DNA of 64,000 nucleotides. Source: Pectobacterium actinidiae (lineage in GTDB: Bacteria > Pseudomonadota > Gammaproteobacteria > Enterobacterales > Enterobacteriaceae). Shown in pieces: positions 9,623 through 20,594 of the stretch. The position numbers were made by a program, and so were the translations under genes. The stretch is from assembly GCF_000803315.1 (NCBI RefSeq), contig NZ_JRMH01000002.1, positions 682,001 to 746,000 on the forward strand. Direction: 5' to 3'. The notes under the pieces were generated by a model. It saw only the letters and a list, made by a program, of their open reading frames with translations. It did not search any database and was not told where the DNA came from. Numbering within the stretch: the stretch's first letter is position 1; each line of letters starts with the position of its first letter.

Positions 9623-10249
9623 TTATTTTTTCGCGCTAGCGAAACGAGCGGCAGCTTCGTCCCAGTTCACTACGTTCCAGAATGCTTTAGCGTAATCCGG
9701 GCGACGGTTCTGGAATTTCAGGTAGTAAGCATGCTCCCAGACATCCAGACCGACGATTGGGTAGCCAGAAGCACCAGAAACAGCTTCACCCATCAGCGGG
9801 CTGTCTTGGTTTGCAGTAGAAACTACGGCCAGTTTGCCGTCGTCTTTCAGTACCAGCCACGCCCAGCCAGAACCGAAGCGGGTTGCTGCTGCTTGCTCAA
9901 ATTTCTCTTTAAATGCATCAACGCTGCCGAAATCACGTTCGATGGCTGCTTTCAGATCGCCAGTCAGCGTCGTGCCTAATTTCAGGCCTTTCCAGAACAG
10001 GCTGTGGTTAGCGTGGCCGCCAGCGTTGTTGCGTAGTGCAGTTCTTTTTTCCGCAGGAACTTTATCCAGTTGAGCGATCAGCTCTTCAACAGACAATTTA
10101 GCCAGTTCAGGCAGAGATTCCAGCGCGGCGTTAGCATTATTGACGTAAGCCTGATGGTGTTTGGAATGGTGAATTTCCATCGTTTCTTTGTCGAAATGCG
10201 GTTCCAGTGCGTCATAAGCATAAGGCAGCGATGGCAGTGAATAACTCAT
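9623..10249 (-). CDS. sodA: Manganese superoxide dismutase
   Basis: Cytoplasmic Mn-dependent enzyme converting superoxide to peroxide and oxygen. 208 residues from [19 protein letters not shown], nearly identical to the start of E. coli SodA. Metal ligands are His (EIHHSKHH), His (NHSLFWKGL) and the DVWEHAYY pair. The start at 10249 is preferred over an in-frame ATG at 10264 because GGAG lies at the right spacing and SodA proteins begin here. A Fur-like site upstream fits the known iron and redox control of sodA. Confidence 0.97.
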   Translation of the reverse strand: MSYSLPSLPYAYDALEPHFDKETMEIHHSKHHQAYVNNANAALESLPELAKLSVEELIAQLDKVPAEKRTALRNNAGGHANHSLFWKGLKLGTTLTGDLKAAIERDFGSVDAFKEKFEQAAATRFGSGWAWLVLKDDGKLAVVSTANQDSPLMGEAVSGASGYPIVGLDVWEHAYYLKFQNRRPDYAKAFWNVVNWDEAAARFASAKK

Positions 10250-10332
10250 GTTTAGCATCTCCATGGTAAAAAAAATGTTACGGCACTGTGTTGTTAGTAC
10301 CGCGTAAGCAATACCTTCATTATAGTTAATTA

Positions 10333-10356
10333 AATGATATTGAAAATGATTATTCT
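10333..10356. promoter_or_regulatory. Fur-box-like site upstream of sodA
   Basis: TGATATTGAAAATGATTATTC resembles the Fur box GATAATGATAATCATTATC, with repeated GATAAT/ATTATC-like hexamers. It lies about 85-110 bp before the sodA start codon. sodA is Fur-repressed in E. coli. The match is imperfect. Confidence 0.5.
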
Positions 10357-10484
10357 CGAACAGGTGGCATGAGTCAGATTGCTTTACTTCATGATAACAA
10401 ACGCTTATGTCGTTATTGCACTATGTAAAAACAAATTAATCTATACCCGTCGCCTGCAAAACGCCGTGACGTGGGTGGCGTCTT

Positions 10485-11318
10485 TTACGCGCTTAGACGC
10501 TGCGGATGCGTGTAAATAGTCGCATGTCCCGGTCGACAAAAACCGACCAGCGTCAGGTTGCAGCGCTGTGCGACCTCTACGGCCAGCGAGGTGGCTGCTG
10601 AGACAGCAAACAGGATTTCCACGCCGCACATGGCGGATTTTTGGACCATCTCATAGCTGGCCCGGCTGGAAACCAGCGCAGCGCCTTGTTGCCACCCCTT
10701 TTTCGCTCGGGTGCCTAGCAGTTTATCCAGCGCGACATGGCGGCCGACGTCTTCACTCCCCCCGGACAGCGTGCCGTCTGGCGCGACCCAGCTTGCGGCG
10801 TGAGTGCAACCCGTCACTTGACCGATCTTCTGGACATCGCGCAGCCGCACCAGCGCGTTTTCAAGTTTGCTAAGGGAAAATGTTTGTGTGAAGGGCAGCG
10901 GTGCGATCGGTTTACCGATTTCCGCAAGCTGCTCTACACCACATACGCCGCAGCCTGTGCGGCCATCCATCGCCCGGCGGCGTTCTTTTAGCCCAGAGAA
11001 GCGTCGGCTCGAAAGCTCAATCTGTACTTCGATGCCGTTGCAGGCGGCTTGTACATCAATGCCGTAAATATCTGCCGGTGATTGAATAATGCCTTCAGAT
11101 AAGGAAAATCCGAGAGCGAACTGTTCCAGTTCCTTCGGTGAGGCCATCATGACGACATGCGATATACCGTTATAAACCAACGCAACGGGCACCTCTTCCG
11201 CTAGCCAGTCAGACTGTGGCTGATGCAGCGAATCGGGATGATAGACTGAATGTTGCGTTGCGCCCTCAAGGACGGCATCCGCTGGTAAATGAACCCCTTC
11301 CACCTGAAATACCTGCAT
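10485..11318 (-). CDS. fdhD: Formate dehydrogenase sulfurtransferase FdhD
   Basis: Transfers sulfur from IscS to the molybdenum cofactor of formate dehydrogenases, making them active. 277 residues from [12 protein letters not shown], with the catalytic loop GCGVCG (two cysteines) near residue 120 and the conserved [24 protein letters not shown] and [11 protein letters not shown] blocks. The frame opens upstream to 11357, but that extension runs into an ERIC element; AGGG precedes the ATG at 11318. No formate dehydrogenase gene is in view. Confidence 0.95.
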   Translation of the reverse strand: MQVFQVEGVHLPADAVLEGATQHSVYHPDSLHQPQSDWLAEEVPVALVYNGISHVVMMASPKELEQFALGFSLSEGIIQSPADIYGIDVQAACNGIEVQIELSSRRFSGLKERRRAMDGRTGCGVCGVEQLAEIGKPIAPLPFTQTFSLSKLENALVRLRDVQKIGQVTGCTHAASWVAPDGTLSGGSEDVGRHVALDKLLGTRAKKGWQQGAALVSSRASYEMVQKSAMCGVEILFAVSAATSLAVEVAQRCNLTLVGFCRPGHATIYTHPQRLSA

Positions 11319-11345
11319 GTTAGTAACCCTGGAAATTAAAAGTAT

Positions 11346-11472
<127 letters not shown>

Positions 11473-11662
11473 CCTCACCGCGCCTGAAGGGATGCGACTT
11501 TTTCTCGCAAGAAACTGTGCGTCAACTCGAAGAGTTGTCTTCTTCTCTGGCCGAATCCTGTCGCTAACCCCATACCCCGTATAGGCTTAATGTAATTGCT
11601 TACTGTTTGCCTCTTTTTTCACGCGGCATGGCCGCTCACTCGGAAATGAAAAGGAGACTGAA

Positions 11663-13198
11663 ATGGCGCACGATAATCTCGAAGGCCGATCCGCATCTGG
11701 CGAGTACGGCTCTCTCAATCTGAAAAAACGCTATGACAATTTTATCGGCGGAGCCTGGGTTCCACCTGATGCGGGTCAGTATTTTGTTAATTTGACGCCA
11801 GTAACGGGTCAACCGCTGTGTGAAGTCGCCAGTTCGTCAACGCGAGATATTGACCACGCGCTGGATGCTGCTCATAAGGCAAAAGCGGAATGGGGTGGTC
11901 TGTCGGTGCAAGATCGCGCGTTGGTGCTTAACCGAATCGCTGACCGTATGGAACAGAATCTTGAGCTGCTGGCGCAAGTGGAAACCTGGGATAATGGTAA
12001 ACCGATACGCGAAACCAGCGGGGCGGATGTGCCGCTGGCGATTGACCACTTTCGCTATTTCGCGGCCTGTATCCGTGCACAAGAAGGGGCGATCAGCGAA
12101 ATCGACGGCGATACCGTGGCCTATCATTTTCATGAACCTCTCGGTGTTGTCGGGCAAATCATTCCCTGGAATTTCCCGCTGCTGATGGCCTGTTGGAAGA
12201 TGGCACCGGCGCTGGCCGCCGGTAACTGTATTGTGCTAAAGCCCGCAAAACTGACGCCGATGTCGGTGTTGATTTTGATGGAACTGATTCAGGATCTGCT
12301 GCCGCCAGGCGTCATCAATGTTGTTAATGGGTCGGGCAGCGAAATTGGTGAATATCTGGCAACGTCGAAACGCGTTGCGAAAGTGGCATTCACCGGATCG
12401 ACCGAGGTGGGTCAGCAGATCATGAGCTATGCGGCGCAGAACGTGACGCCGGTAACGCTGGAGCTGGGTGGCAAATCGCCGAACATCTTCTTTGCCGATG
12501 TGATGGATAAAGAAGACAGCTTCTTTGACAAAGTGCTCGAAGGTTTCACGCTGTTTGCCTTCAATCAGGGAGAGGTCTGTACCTGTCCGAGTCGCGCGCT
12601 GGTGCAGGAATCGATCTACGATCGCTTTATGGAACGGGCAATCAAGCGTGTTGAGGCTATCCGCATTGGTAACCCGCTGGACAGCAAAACCATGATGGGC
12701 GCGCAGGTGTCCGCAGGTCAGCTTGATACCATCCTTAACTACATTGATATCGGTAAGAAAGAGGGCGCACGGGTACTCACGGGCGGTCAGCGTAAGGCAA
12801 TGCCTGGCGGGCTGGCGGAAGGCTACTATCTGGAGCCGACGATATTGTTTGGTAAAAACAGTATGCGTGTCTTCCAGGAGGAGATTTTCGGTCCGGTTCT
12901 GGCGGTCACAACGTTCAAAACGATGGATGACGCGCTGGAGATCGCCAACGATACGGAATACGGGCTGGGCGCTGGCGTGTGGAGCCGTAACGGTAACATC
13001 GCTTACCGAATGGGGCGCGGTATTCAGGCTGGACGCGTCTGGACCAACTGTTATCACGCTTATCCGGCGCATGCGGCGTTTGGGGGCTACAAGCAGTCTG
13101 GTATCGGGCGTGAGAACCATAAAATGATGCTGGAACACTATCAGCAAACCAAGTGCCTATTGGTGAGTTACTCTGATAAGCCGATGGGGCTGTTCTGA
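11663..13198 (+). CDS. aldB: Aldehyde dehydrogenase AldB
   Basis: NAD(P)-dependent oxidation of acetaldehyde and similar aldehydes in the cytoplasm. 511 residues (E. coli AldB 512), with near-identical blocks such as [41 protein letters not shown], the catalytic Glu in LELGGKSPN and the catalytic Cys in [14 protein letters not shown]. The E. coli homologue responds to stationary phase and CRP; no clear site was identified here. AAAAGGAGACTGAAATG gives a strong ribosome-binding site. Monocistronic by position. Confidence 0.96.
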   Translation: MAHDNLEGRSASGEYGSLNLKKRYDNFIGGAWVPPDAGQYFVNLTPVTGQPLCEVASSSTRDIDHALDAAHKAKAEWGGLSVQDRALVLNRIADRMEQNLELLAQVETWDNGKPIRETSGADVPLAIDHFRYFAACIRAQEGAISEIDGDTVAYHFHEPLGVVGQIIPWNFPLLMACWKMAPALAAGNCIVLKPAKLTPMSVLILMELIQDLLPPGVINVVNGSGSEIGEYLATSKRVAKVAFTGSTEVGQQIMSYAAQNVTPVTLELGGKSPNIFFADVMDKEDSFFDKVLEGFTLFAFNQGEVCTCPSRALVQESIYDRFMERAIKRVEAIRIGNPLDSKTMMGAQVSAGQLDTILNYIDIGKKEGARVLTGGQRKAMPGGLAEGYYLEPTILFGKNSMRVFQEEIFGPVLAVTTFKTMDDALEIANDTEYGLGAGVWSRNGNIAYRMGRGIQAGRVWTNCYHAYPAHAAFGGYKQSGIGRENHKMMLEHYQQTKCLLVSYSDKPMGLF

Positions 13199-13394
13199 TT
13201 CACTAACGCCATGCTGTGCCTACCTTTTCTGGTGAGTGCGCATGGCGTAAACCACTATGGTTTTTCCGTATTAATCCATCCCGATGACTCAGATTCGCCC
13301 GATTGTTGATCACAGGTTGTTGATCGTTGATTGTACCCGTGCTCAACAACGGCTACGCTGTTTTAAGTAGCGCTTTGCTTTCAAGAGGTTGTAC

Positions 13395-14387
13395 ATGAAG
13401 GATAAGATCGGCTGGATTGATAACCTGCGGGCGTTGGCCTGCATGATGGTCGTTCTGATTCATAGCACAACCTACTATATTACCGCAGGCGGCACGCCGG
13501 GCGATGGACACTGGGATGTGGCGAATATCCTGAACTCCGCTTCGCGCGTCTGCGTTCCGCTGTTTTTCATGATCTCGGGTTACTTATTCTTTGGTGAACG
13601 CAGCGCGGGGAAGAAGCATTTTCTGCGTATCGGTTTATGTCTACTTTTCTATAGTACGGTCGCGCTGATTTATATTGCGACGCTCACGCCGATTAACGGT
13701 CTGAATGCACTGCACCATGCGCTACAAAAACCGATCTTTTATCACTTATGGTTTTTCTACGCCATTATCGTGATTTATTTGCTCTCTCCCCTTATTACCA
13801 TCAAGCCGGTATCGGGTAAATATATAGCCGTCTTGATCATCTTGCTGGCCGTTGTCGCCAACCCCAATACGGGGAAGGTGGAGTTTGAAGGCTTTAAATT
13901 ACTGCCTGTGAATCTCTATATTTACGGCGATACGTTTTACTATGTGCTGTATGCCGCGCTGGGGCGTGCCTTAGGCATGTTGGATGTGCCAAAGAAAGTC
14001 GTACTGGCGGCTATCCCATTCTTTGTTGTGTGTGTTGCGCTGGTTGCGTTGGGGACAAAGCACCATACATTATTGAACGATACGTTCACCCAGACGTTTT
14101 ACATCTACTGTGGCCCGCTGGTGTTTCTGGCTGCGGTCAGCCTTCTGGTGGTGTTTAAGCACTACTTTAGCCAGTGGATTTTACCGGGCTTTGCCACCAT
14201 TTCGCGCCATTCGCTGGCGATTTACGGCTTCCACGCGTTGATCATTCACTATCTGCGTACGCATGATGTGATGCTACCCGCTCATCCGGTTTTCGATATC
14301 TTCTATGTCTTCGCTGTCACGCTGGCGGCCAGCCTGCTGCTTTCGATGGCGCTACAGAAAATCGATGTGCGTCGCTGGGTAAGTTGA
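13395..14387 (+). CDS. wecH: O-acetyltransferase WecH
   Basis: An integral-membrane acyltransferase-3 protein that acetylates enterobacterial common antigen in E. coli. 330 residues with about ten membrane segments; conserved blocks WIDNLRALACMMVVLIH, NSASRVCVPLFFMISGYLFFGER and SRHSLAIYGFHALIIH align with WecH. The ATG at 13395 follows AAGAGG by 6 bp; a TTG two codons upstream is less likely. In E. coli wecH lies beside glyQ, so the neighbourhood is rearranged here but still close to glyS. Confidence 0.92.
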   Translation: MKDKIGWIDNLRALACMMVVLIHSTTYYITAGGTPGDGHWDVANILNSASRVCVPLFFMISGYLFFGERSAGKKHFLRIGLCLLFYSTVALIYIATLTPINGLNALHHALQKPIFYHLWFFYAIIVIYLLSPLITIKPVSGKYIAVLIILLAVVANPNTGKVEFEGFKLLPVNLYIYGDTFYYVLYAALGRALGMLDVPKKVVLAAIPFFVVCVALVALGTKHHTLLNDTFTQTFYIYCGPLVFLAAVSLLVVFKHYFSQWILPGFATISRHSLAIYGFHALIIHYLRTHDVMLPAHPVFDIFYVFAVTLAASLLLSMALQKIDVRRWVS

Positions 14388-14480
14388 CCTTTGTCTGGTT
14401 TACCGGACGTATGACATCACCGCAGAAGCGTCGTATCGTGGGTGTTGTTAGGTCGTTATTGAGGCTATTCATCACACGGG

Positions 14481-14506
14481 AAGGCGCGACGGTGCGCGCC
14501 TTATTA
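14481..14506 (+). terminator. Terminator after wecH
   Basis: AAGGCGCG / CGCGCCTT form an 8-bp stem with a 6-nt loop followed by ATTATTA, 94 bp after wecH. A real uninterrupted U run is absent, so strength is doubtful. It could act on both strands, serving the convergent DJ-1 family gene as well. Confidence 0.5.
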
Positions 14507-14521
14507 TTAGGCTGGTGAACG

Positions 14522-15097
14522 TTACGCTGGCACGCGCCAGTAATCGTAATCGATATGTTCAACCTGGAAGTTGGCGTTATTTTTGTCGCCCGTCAGGCGG
14601 GTGGCAATGGTAAAGGCGAAATCGAATGACACGCCCAGCCCTTTACCGCTAATCAGATTGCCGTCTTCCACCACTTTCTCATTAACATAAACGCCATCGG
14701 TCACGTCTTGCCATAAATCCCCGGAACAGACGTAGCGACGCCCTTTCAGCAGTTTGTTACCACCCAGCACGCGTGCGGCTGCGGAACACAGTGGACAGAT
14801 GAGTTTTCCTGCCTCGTCATGGCGGCGGATAAACTCAACAACCATCGGGTTCGCGGCCAGATTCACCGTTCCCTGTGGGCCACCGGGAATAACCACGGCA
14901 TCAAACAGCGTGTCCTGGTTTCTTTCCAGCAGAGCATCGGCAAACATGCGAATGTTGTGATAACTGTATAGCTCCAGTCTGTCATAGCATGACAGCATGG
15001 TGACTTCTATCTTCATACGGTGCAGTACATCAATCACCATAATCGCTTCTGCCTCTTCAAACCCAGGGGCCAGCAGAACGGCGACTTTCTTAGACAT
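14522..15097 (-). CDS. DJ-1/PfpI family protein
   Basis: A 191-residue single-domain protein of the class-I glutamine-amidotransferase-like DJ-1/PfpI superfamily. The conserved Glu is in PGFEEAEA (about residue 15) and the nucleophile-elbow Cys is C104 in CPLCSAAARVL, so the reactive centre is intact. Relatives include chaperones, deglycases and ThiJ/YajL-type stress proteins; the exact activity cannot be told from sequence. The start at MSKKVAVLLAPGF is preferred over an ATG 7 codons upstream. A KdgR-like palindrome lies upstream at 15162. Confidence 0.85.
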   Translation of the reverse strand: MSKKVAVLLAPGFEEAEAIMVIDVLHRMKIEVTMLSCYDRLELYSYHNIRMFADALLERNQDTLFDAVVIPGGPQGTVNLAANPMVVEFIRRHDEAGKLICPLCSAAARVLGGNKLLKGRRYVCSGDLWQDVTDGVYVNEKVVEDGNLISGKGLGVSFDFAFTIATRLTGDKNNANFQVEHIDYDYWRVPA

Positions 15098-15161
15098 AGC
15101 ATCTCCAGCAATATGCAAGGGAAGGTGTTAACCGCAAGAGGATAGCAAAGAAACATCGAAA

Positions 15162-15182
15162 AAATGAAACGATGTTTTATTA
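15162..15182. promoter_or_regulatory. Possible KdgR operator
   Basis: AAATGAAACGATGTTTTATTA resembles the KdgR consensus of soft-rot bacteria (roughly AAATGAAACAnTGTTTCATTT), with a complete TGAAAC half and a TGTTTTA half. It lies 65 bp upstream of the DJ-1 family gene. An overlapping inverted repeat (AAACATCG...CGATGTTT, 15151-15177) could instead form a hairpin. Confidence 0.4.
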
Positions 15183-15348
15183 ATGTCGAGTGGGTCGCGT
15201 AAACGGTTTTTGCTGCTTAGCTTAAAGAGAAGATGGCGCTATACTTGCTAACTTGGTCGTGAATTGGCCGCAAATTTTTTTGCACGAAAGCATGACTCTT
15301 CTCTTCCTGTCCCGCCAAAAAGATGTTTAAATTATCACTCACTTATTT

Positions 15349-15362
15349 TGCATAAATATGCA
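15349..15362. promoter_or_regulatory. ARG box upstream of argG
   Basis: TGCATAAATATGCA is a perfect 14-bp palindrome fitting the ArgR consensus TGAATwwwwATTCA at most positions. It lies about 150 bp before the argG start codon. The rest of the 390-bp gap between 15119 and 15509 shows no ORF and should hold the argG promoter. Confidence 0.65.
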
Positions 15363-15455
15363 TTTGTGAGCGTGTCGATGTTGGTCATCGACCAGCCCGC
15401 CTGATGTAGGATGTACACAGGGTTCGAATGCTCACGAATGTATGGCGTAACATAA

Positions 15456-16856
<1,401 letters not shown>

Positions 16857-16876
16857 CGCACAGATTGAGTAATATA

Positions 16877-16913
16877 AAAATCCGGAATCGTCTCGCGCTT
16901 CCGGATTTTTTTT
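16877..16913 (+). terminator. Intrinsic terminator after argG
   Basis: AATCCGGAA / TTCCGGATT stem with an 11-nt loop followed by a run of eight T residues, 20 bp after the argG stop codon. Confidence 0.9.
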
Positions 16914-17124
16914 ACCTGCTTATCATATGTTTATATTGGATTTCTCGCGTTGTCTTTTTGTGTGTGAACTCTTGCTGACAATGCGGGTTGCATCTGTACA
17001 ACCGTCGTAGAAAGGAACAGAATATCTATAAATAATCAGCCAGGATAATAATCTGAAGGCGAAGGATCTGTGGGATGATGTATCGTTTTTTGAGGTTATG
17101 TATTAACTTTTCAATGGAGGAAAA

Positions 17125-17775
17125 ATGTTAGAGATATTCGATGTAAATCACACCTTGTTGTCAGAAACGAAATCAGAAGAGCTATTTACCCTCAGAAAAG
17201 AGACGTTTAAAGATCGACTGAATTGGGCCGTGCAATGTACTGATGGAATGGAATTTGATCAGTATGATAATAATAACACGACTTATCTTTTTGGCATGAA
17301 AGATAACACCGTTATCTGTAGTCTGAGATTTATTGAAACAAAATACCCTAACATGATTACCGGGACATTTTTTCCTTACTTCAAGGAGATAAATATTCCT
17401 GAAGGTAATTACCTGGAATCTAGTCGGTTTTTTGTCGATAAATCTCGAGCGAAAGATATCTTAGGCAATGATTACCCAATTAGTTCGATGTTGTTTCTTT
17501 CGATGATTAATTACTCAAGGGATAAAGGCTATGATGGAATATATACGATAGTGAGCCATCCTATGCTGACGATATTAAAGCGCTCTGGCTGGGGGATTCG
17601 CGTGGTCGAACAAGGTTTGTCAGAAAAGGAAGAAAGAGTGTATTTGGTTTTTCTTCCCGTCGATGATGAGAATCAGGAAGCGTTGGCTCGTCGTATTAAC
17701 CGCAAAGGGACATTTATGAGCGATGAATTGAAGCAGTGGCCTCTAAGGGTGCCTGCTGCTATTGCACAGGCTTGA
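17125..17775 (+). CDS. expI: Acyl-homoserine-lactone synthase (LuxI family)
   Basis: Makes the N-acyl-homoserine lactone quorum signal from S-adenosylmethionine and acyl-ACP; in Pectobacterium it drives plant cell-wall-degrading enzyme production. 216 residues with every LuxI signature residue in place: R24, F28, W34, D45, D48, R68, F82, E98 and R101 (ESSRFFVD). It resembles the ExpI/CarI group, but whether the product is 3-oxo-C6 or 3-oxo-C8 cannot be decided by eye. TGGAGG precedes the ATG. Its 3' end overlaps expR by 17 bp, tail to tail. Confidence 0.97.
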   Translation: MLEIFDVNHTLLSETKSEELFTLRKETFKDRLNWAVQCTDGMEFDQYDNNNTTYLFGMKDNTVICSLRFIETKYPNMITGTFFPYFKEINIPEGNYLESSRFFVDKSRAKDILGNDYPISSMLFLSMINYSRDKGYDGIYTIVSHPMLTILKRSGWGIRVVEQGLSEKEERVYLVFLPVDDENQEALARRINRKGTFMSDELKQWPLRVPAAIAQA

Positions 17776-18487
17776 TGAGCTGTAACTCAACGCCGAGCCT
17801 GATGGCATGCTTGGCATTCAGGACGCCAAGTTTTTTCACAACGTTGCCGATATGAAATTTTACCGTGCTGGTTTTGATACCGAGAATAATCGCAACTTCC
17901 AGATAGGTTTTACCCATACTGGCCCAGTAAAGGATTTCATTTTCTCGCTGAGAAAAGATTTCCTTATTATTTAATTGTTTTTTACTTTCAATCATCTCCC
18001 TGCAAAGGGAGATGATTTTTTCATATGCATCAATTAATAGCATCTGAAAGGTGTCTTTTTTCTCTTCAATGAATGCATCAACATCATCTGGATATGAGCT
18101 GTCCACGATAATCGATAGCATAGCTAGATTGTCGCCATGATCGTGAAGTACAAAAGTATATCCGTTGATAATATTATATTTCTTAGAGAGATCGAATATC
18201 TTGGCAAGCTGTAGTCGCGTGTTAATAACCAAGCTTTTCTCCCAAGAGAAAGGCGATATTTTATTAAATGAAGCAAGAACAACAGGGTCAATATGCTGGT
18301 ATTTATTTTCTTTATAGAGGTTAACCCATTCATCGGGATAACTGGAAATAATGATCATCTCAGAGGGGTTTTTCTTATTCAAAACCATAAATGAGAATTT
18401 TACGCCATCGTAGTGGTCCAGATTTTCATTAAAATGACCTTTGATTACTCTGCTTATTATTTCGCTGCTGGAGAATAATGGCGACAT
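17759..18487 (-). CDS. expR: LuxR-family quorum-sensing regulator ExpR
   Basis: AHL receptor and DNA-binding regulator paired with ExpI. 242 residues: N-terminal autoinducer-binding domain (about 20-160, with W.NLY.....IDPVV and PFSW typical of LuxR ligand pockets) and C-terminal LuxR HTH (about 173-235: FSQRENEILYWASMGKT, VKFHIGNVVKKLGVLNAKHA). In Pectobacterium such receptors often act as repressors in the absence of signal; that role is inferred from the family. It is convergent with expI and the two coding regions overlap, so antisense coupling of the transcripts is possible. Confidence 0.96.
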   Translation of the reverse strand: MSPLFSSSEIISRVIKGHFNENLDHYDGVKFSFMVLNKKNPSEMIIISSYPDEWVNLYKENKYQHIDPVVLASFNKISPFSWEKSLVINTRLQLAKIFDLSKKYNIINGYTFVLHDHGDNLAMLSIIVDSSYPDDVDAFIEEKKDTFQMLLIDAYEKIISLCREMIESKKQLNNKEIFSQRENEILYWASMGKTYLEVAIILGIKTSTVKFHIGNVVKKLGVLNAKHAIRLGVELQLIKPVQ

Positions 18488-18830
18488 CTCATGACCTCAG
18501 TCTGAAGAATCAACATCCTTGTAACGGAAAAGTATATACCTACACCTGTACCTAAGTCTAATTGTTATGGGGGAATGAAAAAACATACAATCGAACGACA
18601 AGTTAAGGGCGTAAAGTAAAAGAAATAACGCTCTGGATAAGCGTGATGACTGGCTAACATCAGGGAATGCGAATTAAGCGAGATTTATCAGCAATATAAT
18701 AAAATTCTTCTTACCGTTCTATGGCCTGTATTGTTACAGGCCGCCAGATGCCCAAGTTAATTAATTCCATCAATGCGGCTATTTCGCGAATAACCCCCGA
18801 CTTTGATATTGTTATCCTCTTCGCTATACC
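18488..18830. other. Intergenic region upstream of expR
   Basis: 343 bp without a convincing gene, holding the expR promoter (leftward) and the 3' end of the pectin methylesterase transcript. A perfect 8-bp stem with a TTGT loop (GGCCTGTA...TACAGGCC, 18723-18742) may mark the end of that transcript but lacks a U run. ACCTACACCTGTACCT near 18537-18552 faintly recalls a lux-box half-site; this is not strong enough to call. Confidence 0.5.
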
Positions 18831-20033
18831 TCACACCTCGTCGATATTGCGGTATTCCCACAGCCGATTGAAATGCACATCGTCGAGATTGCGGGCTGAA
18901 TCCGCGTTACCCGCAAAGGGTCGTGCGGTCGTTGCCGCAGCTCCCCACGGCTGTTCTCTGTCATAGCTGGCGTCAATCGTGCTGTCGCGAATCACTAACT
19001 GGCCGTTTGCCGTTTGACCCGGCTGATATCCCGTCTGCCTTGCTCCCTGATCCCAGGCGCGACCCAGTTTGGCCTTTCTTTCTCCACTGAAGCCTTTGTC
19101 GCCCGTAAAACGACACGCCACTGCCAGAAAGCCGTACTGCACCCACGGCATGCTATCAGGCGCGAAGACATGAATATCTTTCGCACCACGGCTGGAAACG
19201 GTATGAAAGTGGACACGCTCAAATACTGCGGTCGCGCGCCCAAAAACGTAATCGACATCGCCTTCAATGTAGCTGTCTTTAATGTAGGCCCGGCTATAGC
19301 GATCCGTGACGTACTCATTCTGGAGGTTACTGGTATTGACGAAAAACGTATCCTGGCGACCGATGAGGCGAACCTGTTCAAGCTGTATCTTGTCGCCGTC
19401 GGTGCGTAGTGCCACGGCCTGATGCGCACGACTATCCACTGAATCCAGTAGCGTATTCACCACAGTGAGATTCTTCATTTGGAAATTGTCGCTCTGCGAC
19501 CAGACCACGGCGGAAAAAATGGTATCAATCGTCGCGTTCGGCTTTGACGCACAGAGATCGTACAGGTACCACGCAGGGTCGCCGGATTGATACTCACCGC
19601 GTGAGTTCACCGTTTCCCGGTAGGTTGCTGGTGAAAACATCGAATCCAGCGCGAGTTGAATCACGACGTCGTTCGGTTGTTCTCCCGCCCCAAATAGCGT
19701 GAGTGGTGGCGCATCGGCGGGGATGTAGACCGTGCCGGTATAGATGCCTGGCAGCAATTTAATCTCAATGCGTGCCCGATCCTGCTGCGCTCGCAGCGCG
19801 GCGTTCACCGCCTGTTGAACATGAGCGTATGTTGCGCCATCCACCCCCACCTGCGGCCCGACAACCCACGGCGTCGCCGGATCGACCTCAATCGGTGTGG
19901 GCTGCCAGACATCAGCTTCAGTCTGGTCATCGTGCCCGCGCAGCGTGAAATAGTGCGGGAGCGTGAAGCGATTCGCTTCCTGCTCGGAGAGGATGGGGCG
20001 ATGAACCGTGCCGGGGTAGGTCGTCTTTGTCAT
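18831..20033 (-). CDS. Pectin methylesterase (family CE8), no signal peptide
   Basis: A right-handed beta-helix carbohydrate esterase that removes methyl groups from pectin. 400 residues, with CE8 motifs in order: GATYAHVQQAVNAAL, QAVALRTDGD, GRQDTFF (acid/base Asp), YIEGDVDYVFGRA (nucleophile Asp) and LGRAWD (Arg). It resembles the YbhC/PemB branch. Unlike those it has no visible signal peptide or lipobox: the protein begins MTKTTYPGTVHRPIL and a TAG stop lies in frame just upstream, so it looks cytoplasmic, perhaps acting on short methylated oligogalacturonides. It is 21 bp downstream of glpM and beside the quorum-sensing pair. Confidence 0.92.
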   Translation of the reverse strand: MTKTTYPGTVHRPILSEQEANRFTLPHYFTLRGHDDQTEADVWQPTPIEVDPATPWVVGPQVGVDGATYAHVQQAVNAALRAQQDRARIEIKLLPGIYTGTVYIPADAPPLTLFGAGEQPNDVVIQLALDSMFSPATYRETVNSRGEYQSGDPAWYLYDLCASKPNATIDTIFSAVVWSQSDNFQMKNLTVVNTLLDSVDSRAHQAVALRTDGDKIQLEQVRLIGRQDTFFVNTSNLQNEYVTDRYSRAYIKDSYIEGDVDYVFGRATAVFERVHFHTVSSRGAKDIHVFAPDSMPWVQYGFLAVACRFTGDKGFSGERKAKLGRAWDQGARQTGYQPGQTANGQLVIRDSTIDASYDREQPWGAAATTARPFAGNADSARNLDDVHFNRLWEYRNIDEV

Positions 20034-20054
20034 GATCTTATCCTAGTAAAGAAG

Positions 20055-20396
20055 CTAATTCCCCTGATACCACGTCCAGATTTTCACCAACAATGCCGCA
20101 GAGACACTCCAACACACGACGGCCGCGAGCAGTGCCTGTGGCAATTTCATCCACGCGGTAAAGTAATAAAGTGAAATGAGATAAACCAGATAAGGAATCA
20201 CGGACCAGATGCCAAACAGGATGGTGGCGCGCAGCGCTTCCAGCCCGCGTTCGGTGCCAACGATGTAATGTGCGATCAGCGCGAAGGTGGGAAATAGCGG
20301 CACGAGCCCGGCAATATAATAATTTCGGCTTTTCGCCAGGACGCTAATGAGCAATACGATCAGTGCGCCGATAACCGATTTAATAAACAATGACAT
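20055..20396 (-). CDS. glpM: GlpM-family inner-membrane protein
   Basis: A 113-residue hydrophobic protein with about four membrane segments, closely resembling E. coli GlpM (KNYYIAGLIPLFPTFALIAHYIV appears here almost unchanged from residue 24). Its function is poorly known; GlpM has been linked to alginate or envelope phenotypes in other bacteria. It is transcribed leftward and lies 21 bp upstream of the pectin methylesterase, so the two may be co-transcribed. It is divergent from the lipid-like operon that starts at 20595. Confidence 0.88.
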   Translation of the reverse strand: MSLFIKSVIGALIVLLISVLAKSRNYYIAGLVPLFPTFALIAHYIVGTERGLEALRATILFGIWSVIPYLVYLISLYYFTAWMKLPQALLAAVVCWSVSAALLVKIWTWYQGN

Positions 20397-20594
20397 AAGT
20401 AGAACTTCTGGCCTAATTTAGTACCGTGAATGAACAGAGAATAGCGAAAAAGCATTGGGATGGAATAGTGCGATCGCACAGCTTAAGATTTCAATTCGTG
20501 GTGATTTCGTTATTCTTAGCAGCAGAATGAATAAATACTGTACGTGATAGCCTGCTCAGTACAGCTAAAACGATAATGAATCTGAAAAGGATTG

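Noticed and set aside
10441..11089. Plus-strand ORFs within the fdhD region
   Set aside because: Shadow frames of fdhD; FdhD carries the conserved GCGVCG motif and full family length.
18531..18556. Lux-box-like sequence upstream of expR
   Set aside because: Only a partial half-site (CCTGTA) fits; the dyad is not convincing.
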